Shown here piece after piece: positions 6,332 to 11,904 of a stretch of 14,233 nucleotides of DNA. The position numbers and the translations under genes were made by a program. Location: positions 1 to 14,233 of the forward strand of contig CAKTTT010000046.1 of assembly GCA_934615635.1 (NCBI GenBank), read 5' to 3'. The DNA comes from an uncultured Eubacteriales bacterium. Its GTDB lineage: Bacteria; Bacillota; Clostridia; Oscillospirales; Acutalibacteraceae. How positions within the stretch are numbered: the first letter of the stretch is position 1; each line of letters opens with the position of its first letter. Below the pieces are notes generated by a model that was given only the letters and a program-made list of their open reading frames with translations, was not told the DNA's origin and did not search any database.

Positions 6332-6580
6332 TTAGTCGATAATCCCCACAACCACCGCGTCCACCGGCGTTTCCCGGTTGGGCAGCGCCAGCCGCGCGCC
6401 GCTGCCGGTGGTGATGAGGACATATTCCCCGATACCCGCGCCGACGCTGTCAATGGCGATGATATATTTATCCGTTTCCTGGTTATTTTCCACCAGGCGG
6501 ATCTCCAAGATCTTGGAACCCACGATGTTCTCGTTCTTCCTGGTGGACACGATATTGCCGATTACTTTGCCCTTTAACAT
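6332..6580 (-). CDS. pduN: BMC vertex protein, EutN/CcmL/PduN family
   Basis: This is a small pentameric BMC-P protein that caps the vertices of the shell and closes it. The 82-residue product is normal for the family and shows the Pfam EutN/CcmL pattern: MLKGKVIGNIVSTRKNE at the N-terminus, the central VGAGIGEYVLITTGSGARL (about 47-65), and a C-terminal VDAVVVGIID. The frame stays open further upstream, but ATG 6580 is chosen because GGAGAG lies 7 nt before it and the family starts with MxxGxVxG. The gap to pduL is 25 nt. The symbol is by analogy with PDU operons; the family alone cannot separate PduN from EutN or GrpN. Confidence 0.93.
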   Translation of the reverse strand: MLKGKVIGNIVSTRKNENIVGSKILEIRLVENNQETDKYIIAIDSVGAGIGEYVLITTGSGARLALPNRETPVDAVVVGIID

Positions 6581-6605
6581 GGCTTTCTCTCCATTCGGAT
6601 AACAG

Positions 6606-7259
6606 TTATTCCCGTACGATGCGAACTTCCGCCCCGTTGCCGATACCGGCGGCGTTGGCATCGTCGGTATCAATGTGCATTTCCAGCCGGAAGGCGTCGC
6701 TGACCCTCACCTGTACGTCATAGAACCGGGTGCGGCGGGGGCCGTTCACATCCACGGTGACGGTGTCCCCGTCCTTGACGCCGAAAGCCGCTCCGTCCGC
6801 CGGGCTCATGTGAATATGGCGGTTGGCGATGATGCAGCCCTCCGGAATGGTGACGACCCCCTTGGGTCCCACGATGGTGAGGCCGGCGGAGCCCGCCACG
6901 TTGCCGGATTCCCGGACCGGCGGCTTGACCTTCAGCGTGAAGGAGTCGGTGCGGGAAATCTCCACCTGGGTCTTGCTGCGCAGCGGACCCAGCACCCGGA
7001 CATTTTCGATGGGCCGCAGGGAGGGGCCGATAATGGTCAGCACTTCCTTGCAGGCATATTGTCCCGGTTGGGAGAGATCCTTAAGCGGGGTGAGCTCATA
7101 GCCCTTGCCGAACAGCGTGTCCGCGTCGGCCCGGGTCAGGTGGATATGGCGGTTGGATACGCCGACCGGCACAACTTCCGCCTTCTTGCCGGAATCCCAT
7201 TGTTTTTCCTTCAGGACCTTGCGCACAAGATCCGCAACGACAGCGGCGTCCACGTTCAT
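6606..7259 (-). CDS. pduL: PduL phosphotransacylase
   Basis: PduL converts acyl-CoA plus phosphate to acyl-phosphate plus CoA (propanoyl-CoA in the PDU pathway) inside the compartment, recycling CoA for PduP. The 217-residue product has the two beta-barrel repeats with the zinc-binding His motifs VSNRHIHLT (His38, His40) and ANRHIHMSP (His148, His150), and a further conserved EMHIDTDD near the end. Residues 1-20 (MNVDAAVVADLVRKVLKEKQ) form an amphipathic helix of the encapsulation-peptide type, followed by a polar linker. A TTG 6 nt further upstream would also be in frame, but the CGGAGGG SD (7267-7273) is spaced 7 nt from ATG 7259 and only 1 nt from the TTG, so ATG is chosen. The family is unambiguous. 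Confidence 0.95.
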   Translation of the reverse strand: MNVDAAVVADLVRKVLKEKQWDSGKKAEVVPVGVSNRHIHLTRADADTLFGKGYELTPLKDLSQPGQYACKEVLTIIGPSLRPIENVRVLGPLRSKTQVEISRTDSFTLKVKPPVRESGNVAGSAGLTIVGPKGVVTIPEGCIIANRHIHMSPADGAAFGVKDGDTVTVDVNGPRRTRFYDVQVRVSDAFRLEMHIDTDDANAAGIGNGAEVRIVRE

Positions 7260-7409
7260 CGCCAATCCCTCCGTTTTTTACTCCGAAATCGATTTATATA
7301 AATGAAAACGAATACTCGAAATTGATGTACCTGGGTGGATGATCCTACAAGGCGTCCTGCATCCGGCGCGCCTTCAAAAGACGCGCCGGATAGACGCAGT
7401 CGCATTCTC
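7260..7409 (-). other. Long intergenic gap inside the BMC operon
   Basis: This is the longest gap within the operon (150 nt; others are about 3-60 nt). From upstream to downstream on the minus strand it holds a perfect 10-bp hairpin (7361-7391), then an AT-rich patch with TATATAAAT (about 7296-7304) that could be a -10. The only partner at 17 nt is a poor -35 (TTTCGA), so an internal promoter is weakly supported. The pduL SD follows at 7267-7273. No small gene is seen. Confidence 0.4.
7361..7391 (-). other. GC-rich hairpin between shell genes and pduL
   Basis: ATCCGGCGCG (7361-7370) and CGCGCCGGAT (7382-7391) form a perfect 10-bp stem with an 11-nt loop, 18 nt after the last BMC-H stop codon. 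No U-run follows on the minus strand, so a normal intrinsic terminator is unlikely. A stabilising 3' structure, RNase-processing point or partial terminator giving more shell-gene than enzyme transcript would fit the position; that is inference. Confidence 0.6.
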
Positions 7410-7685
7410 TTACTTCAGGACAGGCAGCAGTTTTTCGACATCGCCGTGGGGACGCGGAATCACGTGCGTGGCCACGACTTCGCCCAGACGGGAAGCGGCA
7501 GCGCCGCCGGCTTCCACAGCGGCCTTCACAGCGCCCACATCGCCGCGGACCATGATGCTCACCAAACCGGAGCCGATCTTCTCGGAGCCGATCAGGGTCA
7601 CGTTCGCAGCCTTCGCCATGGCGTCGGCAGCCTCGATAGCGGCGACCAGGCCGCGGGTTTCCACCATTCCAAGAGCTTCCATCAT
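7410..7685 (-). CDS. PduA-type hexameric shell protein (BMC-H), copy 1
   Basis: A canonical 91-residue single-domain BMC protein that forms hexagonal tiles of the shell facets. It shows the family pattern MEALGMVETRG, AAIEAADAMAKAANV and the C-terminal VIPRPHGDVEKLLP. The pore loop EKIGSGLV (residues 35-42, Gly38-Ser39-Gly40) matches PduA/PduJ, whose serine-lined pore admits 1,2-propanediol, so a diol-permeable pore is likely. The start is ATG 7685, with AGGAGG 9 nt upstream; a second ATG follows directly. It differs from copy 2 at three residues of the core (Ala/Val23, Thr/Ala30, Val/Lys90) and is about 93% identical to it in DNA by hand count. Paralogue naming as PduA or PduJ is not possible from sequence alone. 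Confidence 0.95.
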   Translation of the reverse strand: MMEALGMVETRGLVAAIEAADAMAKAANVTLIGSEKIGSGLVSIMVRGDVGAVKAAVEAGGAAASRLGEVVATHVIPRPHGDVEKLLPVLK

Positions 7686-7718
7686 TGTTCTTTTCCTCCT
7701 TGTATCTCCACGCTGATC

Positions 7719-8153
7719 TTATTTCAGCTTGGGCAGCAGTTTTTCGACATCGCCATGGGGACGCGGAATCACGTGCGTGGCTACGACTTCGCCCAGACGG
7801 GAAGCGGCGGCGCCGCCCGCCTCTACAGCGGCCTTCACAGCGCCCACATCGCCGCGGACCATGATGCTCACCAAACCGGAGCCGATCTTCTCGGAACCGA
7901 TCAGAGCGACGTTGGCGGCCTTCACCATGGCGTCGGCAGCCTCGATAGCGGCGACCAGGCCGCGGGTTTCCACCATTCCAAGAGCTTCCATGTTGCTATT
8001 CTCCTTTATTTCAATGGATTTTGTCACCGAAGGGGTATGCGCGGCCGCCGACTTGGGCGCCGCGGGTTTTGCAGCGGGAGCCGCTGCCGCAGGCTTTGCG
8101 GCGGACTTATTCGCTGCGGGACGACGCGCGGGTTTCTTTTGTTCCTCCGCCAT
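7719..8153 (-). CDS. BMC-H shell protein with basic Ala/Lys/Pro-rich tail
   Basis: The 144-residue product has a complete PduA-like BMC-H domain (residues 55-144, MEALGMVETRG to LLPKLK, pore loop Gly-Ser-Gly) behind a 54-residue N-terminal extension. The extension is low complexity, rich in Ala, Lys and Pro (for example KPARRPAANKSAAKPAAAAP), carries ten Lys/Arg against four Glu, and should be disordered, resembling histone-H1-like tails. ATG 8153 has GGAGG with 9 nt spacing. A second start, ATG 7991, begins the BMC domain exactly and has its own AAAGGAG SD at 8001-8007, so a 90-residue plain BMC-H is probably also made. Termini of BMC-H proteins usually lie on the concave face, which is thought to face the cytosol, so the tail could bind nucleic acid or other partners outside; that is inference. 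Confidence 0.9.
   Translation of the reverse strand: MAEEQKKPARRPAANKSAAKPAAAAPAAKPAAPKSAAAHTPSVTKSIEIKENSNMEALGMVETRGLVAAIEAADAMVKAANVALIGSEKIGSGLVSIMVRGDVGAVKAAVEAGGAAASRLGEVVATHVIPRPHGDVEKLLPKLK
8001..8007 (-). promoter_or_regulatory. Internal Shine-Dalgarno within the extended BMC-H gene
   Basis: AAAGGAG on the minus strand lies 9 nt before ATG 7991 (codon 55 of the extended gene), inside the codons for Ile-Lys-Glu. Strength and spacing equal those of the SDs of the two plain BMC-H copies, so a short product starting at the BMC domain is expected besides the tailed form. Confidence 0.65.
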
Positions 8154-8173
8154 GTTTGTTTTCCTCCATCCGC

Positions 8174-8455
8174 CTATACGTTGTCCTTATACAGTAATTT
8201 GGTGATTTCAGGGTGGGGGCGGGCGATAACCTCACAGAGCTTGACGTTCCCTACCCTGGCCGCCGCTTCCCGGCCGGCCTCGGCGGCGGCGGTGACGGCG
8301 GAAACCGATCCGTCCACCACCACCGTCACCAAGCGGCCGCCCAGTCGCTTCTCCACATGGATCAGCCGGACGTCGGCGGCCTTCACCATGGCGTCAAGCC
8401 CTTCGATCGCCGCCGTCATTGCCTGTACTTCCAGCAGTGCAATGGCCTTTTCCAT
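8174..8455 (-). CDS. Divergent BMC-H shell protein with altered pore
   Basis: A 93-residue single-domain BMC protein (MEKAIALLEVQAMTAAIEGL, then DAMVKAADV, C-terminal ARPHPEITKLL) clearly distinct from its neighbours. The pore loop reads EKRLGGRLV (35-43): Gly39-Gly40 flanked by Arg37 and Arg41, where the PduA type has Lys-Ile-Gly-Ser-Gly-Leu. This implies a more positively charged pore, perhaps for anionic metabolites or cofactors; that is inference. GGAGG lies about 12 nt before the ATG, a little far. The gene sits between two of the near-identical BMC-H copies, 41 nt after one and 20 nt before the other. It could have a role like PduK/PduJ variants, but no specific orthologue is recognised. 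Confidence 0.92.
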   Translation of the reverse strand: MEKAIALLEVQAMTAAIEGLDAMVKAADVRLIHVEKRLGGRLVTVVVDGSVSAVTAAAEAGREAAARVGNVKLCEVIARPHPEITKLLYKDNV

Positions 8456-8496
8456 ACTACAACCCTACCTCCCTATGCCGTGTAAACCTGAATAGC

Positions 8497-8772
8497 TTAC
8501 TTCAGCACAGGCAGCAGCTTTTCGACATCCTCGTGGGGACGCGGAATCACATGGGTGGCCACGACCTCGCCCAGACGGGAAGCGGCGGCGCCGCCGGCCT
8601 CCACAGCGGATTTCACCGCGCCCACATCACCGCGGACCATGATGCTCACCAAGCCGGAACCGATCTTCTCGGAACCGATCAGAGCGACGTTGGCGGCCTT
8701 CACCATGGCGTCGGCAGCCTCGATAGCGGCGACCAGGCCGCGGGTTTCTACCATTCCAAGAGCTTCCATCAT
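8497..8772 (-). CDS. PduA-type hexameric shell protein (BMC-H), copy 3
   Basis: A 91-residue BMC-H almost identical to the product at 7410-7685, differing at four positions (Val23, Ala30, Ser55, Glu81 here). It keeps the KIGSGL pore loop of PduA-type tiles. AAAGGAG lies 9 nt before ATG 8772, followed by a second ATG. The serine in GAVKSAVEAG and the glutamate in PRPHEDVEK are the only differences likely to matter for surface contacts. It is the first of the cluster of PduA-like tiles in transcription order and probably a bulk facet protein. Confidence 0.95.
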   Translation of the reverse strand: MMEALGMVETRGLVAAIEAADAMVKAANVALIGSEKIGSGLVSIMVRGDVGAVKSAVEAGGAAASRLGEVVATHVIPRPHEDVEKLLPVLK

Positions 8773-8816
8773 ATTCCATTACTCCTTTTCATCCGTCGAT
8801 TGGGTGTATGTACCGT

Positions 8817-9182
8817 TTATACCTGAAATAGAGATTCTCTATTTTCAGCCGTGAGATTCTGGGGGGCGTTCAGCTTATCCCGGCCCAGCGCGTTGATTTT
8901 CGCCAGCTCCATGGTGCTGTCCTCCGGGCGGGTGATCACATAGGAGGTGATGTACAGATCGCGCTTTTTCGCCTCTGCGACGCCGGCCTCCAGCGCCGCC
9001 TCCACCTCGGCGACCCCGCCTTCGAATTTTACCATCATCACCAGCGGAACCTTGGCAGCATCCCCTGCGGCCGGCTTGTTCCGGTCCAGCGCGACGATGC
9101 GCACATTCCCCGCCTTGGCCACGGCGTCGCCGACGACCACCGCGGTGGTAAAACCGAACACTTCAATTAGTCCAAGAGCCAT
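8817..9182 (-). CDS. BMC-H shell protein with long pore loop and C-tail
   Basis: A 121-residue single-domain BMC protein (MALGLIEVFGFTTAVVVGDA at the start, YVITRPEDSTMEL late). Compared with PduA-like tiles it has an enlarged loop at the pore position (residues about 34-46, RNKPAAGDAAKVP) and about 25 extra residues at the C-terminus that are polar. Longer pore loops of this kind occur in a subgroup of BMC-H proteins found in diverse Firmicutes BMC loci; I recognise the type but not a specific gene symbol. The SD is modest (AAAGG at about 11 nt). It comes directly after the alcohol dehydrogenase (19 nt gap) and is the first shell gene in this part of the operon. A special role for its pore or tail is inferred. 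Confidence 0.9.
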   Translation of the reverse strand: MALGLIEVFGFTTAVVVGDAVAKAGNVRIVALDRNKPAAGDAAKVPLVMMVKFEGGVAEVEAALEAGVAEAKKRDLYITSYVITRPEDSTMELAKINALGRDKLNAPQNLTAENRESLFQV

Positions 9183-9201
9183 CCGATATCAAGCCTTTCG
9201 C

Positions 9202-10422
9202 TTAATCCGCCACATAGCAGATCTTGATTCCCTTCTGGGAGATGTTAACCTCCATCGCCTCGTTGAGCTGATCCAGCGGGAAGGTGTGGGTCACCAGTTC
9301 CTCCACCGGAATCTTCATCTCCCGAGCCTGCTGCATGAACGCGATGGTGGGGATATAATCCTCGGCGCTGTAGTCCCAGGAGCCCACCAGATTGATCTCC
9401 TTGTTGCACAGGGCAAAGTGGGGATTGATGGAGAACTCGCCGTTGTTGACGAAGAAGCCCATCTCGCACAGCCCGCCGCCGCGGCGAATGTAGCTGTATA
9501 CATCAGCAGCAGCAGCCGGAGCGCCGGTGCACTGGAAGGCGAAGTCCGCGCCCATGCCGCCGGTGACGGATTTAACGATTCCCAGCCGCTTATCCAGCGT
9601 ATCCGACTCGCGGAAATTGATCAGGGTCTTGGCGCCCAGCTTCTTGGCCATCTCCAGCCGGGAAGCGGAGCCGTCCACCGCGATGATGTGGTTGATGCCC
9701 GCCGCGCGAAGCACGGCGATGGTCATCAGGCCGATGGGACCGCAGCCCTGGATCAGGACCTTGCTGCCGAAGTTGAGCAGGCCGGTCTTCTGTCCCCGCA
9801 TGAGCGCGTGGACGCATACCGCCGCGGGCTCCAGCAGCATCCGCTCCTTCAGGTTGAGGTCGTTGACCTCAAAATAGGTGGCGCCCTTGCCGCTAATGAG
9901 CAGATGGGTGGAGAACCAGCCGTTCAGGTGCCGGTCGGCGCTGTCGGAGATCAGGCCGAAAATGCCCTGATTGTCGCACAGATTGGTGTTGCCGGGATGC
10001 TGGCGGCAGATGCCGCACTCGCCGCAGCTGATAACCGAGGTTACAATGCGATCCCCCACCTTCAGGGGCTTTCCGGCGGTATCCTGATGGATATTCTTAC
10101 CCATGGCGATGATCTCGCCGGTTCCTTCATGGCCCAGAACGACAGGCGCGATGCCGAAGGGGTCGCCCTTCCACTCATGCACGTCGGTGCCGCAGATGCC
10201 GCAGCCCTCTACCCGGACCAGGATGTCGTTGTCGCCGATTTCCGGAATGGGGAACTCCTTGACCTCGATTTTCCTCTTTTCCATCAGCATGGCGACCTTC
10301 GCCGTTTTGGCGTCCGCCTTGGAGCAGTTGCCGCCGCAGCTGCAGGTATGCCCCGCGCCGCCGTCCAGCTGAGACAGCACCTGACGGACAATGCTCTCTA
10401 CCTGCGTGGAATTGATTTCCAT
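9202..10422 (-). CDS. Zinc alcohol dehydrogenase with encapsulation helix
   Basis: A medium-chain dehydrogenase/reductase expected to reduce the aldehyde (such as propionaldehyde) to alcohol and regenerate NAD+ inside the compartment. The 406-residue product starts with an amphipathic helix (MEINSTQVESIVRQVLSQL) of encapsulation-peptide type, then a linker with a CSCGGNC motif (Cys27, Cys29, Cys33), then the enzyme. Catalytic zinc residues are Cys77 in CGICGTD and His98-Glu99 in GHE. Structural zinc cysteines are C133, C136, C139 and C149. The nucleotide-binding motif is GCGPIGLMT. PDU loci usually have the iron-type PduQ here, so this looks like a non-homologous replacement. An in-frame GTG lies 9 nt upstream, but GAGG is spaced 8 nt from ATG 10422. 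The SD overlaps the end of pduP, so translation is probably coupled. Substrate (alcohol, sorbitol or threonine-like) is not proven. Confidence 0.88.
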   Translation of the reverse strand: MEINSTQVESIVRQVLSQLDGGAGHTCSCGGNCSKADAKTAKVAMLMEKRKIEVKEFPIPEIGDNDILVRVEGCGICGTDVHEWKGDPFGIAPVVLGHEGTGEIIAMGKNIHQDTAGKPLKVGDRIVTSVISCGECGICRQHPGNTNLCDNQGIFGLISDSADRHLNGWFSTHLLISGKGATYFEVNDLNLKERMLLEPAAVCVHALMRGQKTGLLNFGSKVLIQGCGPIGLMTIAVLRAAGINHIIAVDGSASRLEMAKKLGAKTLINFRESDTLDKRLGIVKSVTGGMGADFAFQCTGAPAAAADVYSYIRRGGGLCEMGFFVNNGEFSINPHFALCNKEINLVGSWDYSAEDYIPTIAFMQQAREMKIPVEELVTHTFPLDQLNEAMEVNISQKGIKICYVAD

Positions 10423-10437
10423 GTAAAGCACCTCACC

Positions 10438-11901
10438 TTAAATAATTCTAAAGCTGTCCGCCATCACGCAGCGGCGCTGCCTTGTAAAGCTTTTGGCGGA
10501 GGTAATGCCTTCGCCGGTGGGGCCCGCGATGGTGAAGGTCGTATGGCCCTCGCCGCCGAACCCAATGCCCGCATAGGAGGGGGCGTTTTTCACAAAGATG
10601 GTGGTTTCCACCGCTTTGGCGAAACGGGTCAGATGATCGATATTCTTGGAGTGCATATGCGCCGTGTGGCGGTTGCCGTGCTCCGCTTTCACCGCCAGAT
10701 CGATGGCGGTGTCGATATCCTTCACCCGCACGATGGGCAGGATGGGCATCATCAGCTCCTGCTGCACGAAGGGATGATCGAAATCCGTTTCACAGATGAT
10801 GCAGCGGACATCCTTCCCTACCTTGACGCCGATCATGTCCAGCAGCACATCGGCGTCCCGGCCGACGCATTTCCGGCTGATGATCTTGCGGACCTTGCCG
10901 GTTTCCTTGCAGGTCTGCTCCACCAGCACCACCTTGGCGAGCGCGTCCGCCTGGGCGGCGGTGATCATATAAGCGCCGTTCTGCTTCATGTAATGGATCA
11001 GTTCGTCCGCGATGTTGTCGAAGGCGAACACCTCTTTTTCCGCAATGCAGGGCAGATTGTTGTCGAAGGTGCATCCGTCGATAATATCCTTGGCCGCCTT
11101 GCGGATATCCGCTGTGTCGTCCACAATGACGGGGGGATTCCCCGCGCCGGCGCCGATGGCCTTCTTGCCGGAGGAAAGAACCGCCCGGACCACGCCGGGG
11201 CCGCCGGTACAGACCAGCAGCCGGATAAGCGGATGCTTCTGCATGATGGAGGAGGTTTCCATCGTGGGCTTCGCCATGGAGGCCACCAGCACGTCGGGGC
11301 CGCCGGCCGCCCGGGAAGCCCGGTTCACCAGATCCACCGCGTAGTTGGAGGTGGCCACCGCGTTGGGGTGGGGGTTAAATACCACGCCGTTACCCGCCGC
11401 GATCATGCCGATGCTGTTGCAGATGACCGTCTCGCTGGGATTGGTGCTGGGGGTGATGGCGCCCACGACGCCGAAGGGAGCCATCTCTACCAGCGTCAGG
11501 CCGTTGTCCCCCGTCCGGGCGCTGGATACGATATCCTCGGTGCCCGGGGTCTTATCCGCCACCAAAATATGCTTGAGCCGTTTGTGTTCCACCCGGCCCA
11601 TGCCGGTTTCCGCCACGCCCAGGGCGGCGACGGTGGCCGCTTCCTCCCGGGTCAGACGGCGGATTTCGGTGATGATCTTCTCCCTCTGCTCCACGGACAT
11701 ATCCCGCACGGCCTTGTACCCCGCGTGGGCCGCGTCGATCGCCGCGTTCATGTCCTCGAAGATCCCGACGAAACGGCGGCCGTGGTACTGGGTGGAATCC
11801 CATTCCTTACCGGAGGGGGCCGGCGCGGCCGCACCGGGCATCTGCCGCAGCACTTCCCGCACAATTTCGCCGATCTGGGTTTCGGACAATTCTTGTGCCA
11901 T
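10438..11901 (-). CDS. pduP: CoA-acylating aldehyde dehydrogenase, PduP-like
   Basis: The enzyme oxidises the aldehyde to acyl-CoA with NAD+ and CoA (propionaldehyde to propionyl-CoA in PDU). The 487-residue product has normal EutE/PduP length. The N-terminus (residues 3-21, QELSETQIGEIVREVLRQM) is an amphipathic encapsulation helix, followed by a Pro/Ala linker (22-32). The aldehyde dehydrogenase core shows ITPSTNPSE (Asn154), GAGAGNPPV (250-258) and the catalytic Cys285 in FDNNLPCIAEKE. It lacks the Glu-type general base of hydrolytic aldehyde dehydrogenases, as expected for acylating members. AAGGAG lies 9 nt before the ATG and overlaps the end of pduO (3-nt gap). EutE is the main alternative, but the B12-diol-dehydratase context favours PduP. 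Confidence 0.93.
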   Translation of the reverse strand: MAQELSETQIGEIVREVLRQMPGAAAPAPSGKEWDSTQYHGRRFVGIFEDMNAAIDAAHAGYKAVRDMSVEQREKIITEIRRLTREEAATVAALGVAETGMGRVEHKRLKHILVADKTPGTEDIVSSARTGDNGLTLVEMAPFGVVGAITPSTNPSETVICNSIGMIAAGNGVVFNPHPNAVATSNYAVDLVNRASRAAGGPDVLVASMAKPTMETSSIMQKHPLIRLLVCTGGPGVVRAVLSSGKKAIGAGAGNPPVIVDDTADIRKAAKDIIDGCTFDNNLPCIAEKEVFAFDNIADELIHYMKQNGAYMITAAQADALAKVVLVEQTCKETGKVRKIISRKCVGRDADVLLDMIGVKVGKDVRCIICETDFDHPFVQQELMMPILPIVRVKDIDTAIDLAVKAEHGNRHTAHMHSKNIDHLTRFAKAVETTIFVKNAPSYAGIGFGGEGHTTFTIAGPTGEGITSAKSFTRQRRCVMADSFRII

Positions 11902-11904
11902 CTA

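Larger units (their letters stand above)
7410..8772 (-). repeat. Three near-identical BMC-H coding repeats
   Basis: The blocks 7410-7685, 7719-7991 and 8497-8772 are direct repeats of about 275 bp encoding almost the same BMC-H protein. I counted 18 differences between the first and second. The second and third share an exact tract of more than 80 bp within about 7884-7969 and 8665-8750. Differences cluster at the gene 3' ends, while 5' halves are almost identical. A fourth, clearly divergent BMC-H (8174-8455) lies between them. The pattern suggests recent duplication or ongoing gene conversion, and it is a place where short-read assemblies can collapse. Confidence 0.85.

Noticed and set aside
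7260..7409. Cobalamin riboswitch in the longest operon gap
   Set aside because: The gap is short (150 nt) and lacks any recognisable B12-box-like core. A B12 riboswitch, if present, would be expected upstream of the first operon gene outside the window.
7410..8772. Repeated blocks as a CRISPR array or mobile element
   Set aside because: The repeats are full-length shell-protein genes with start sites and SDs, with no spacer pattern, transposase or terminal inverted repeats.
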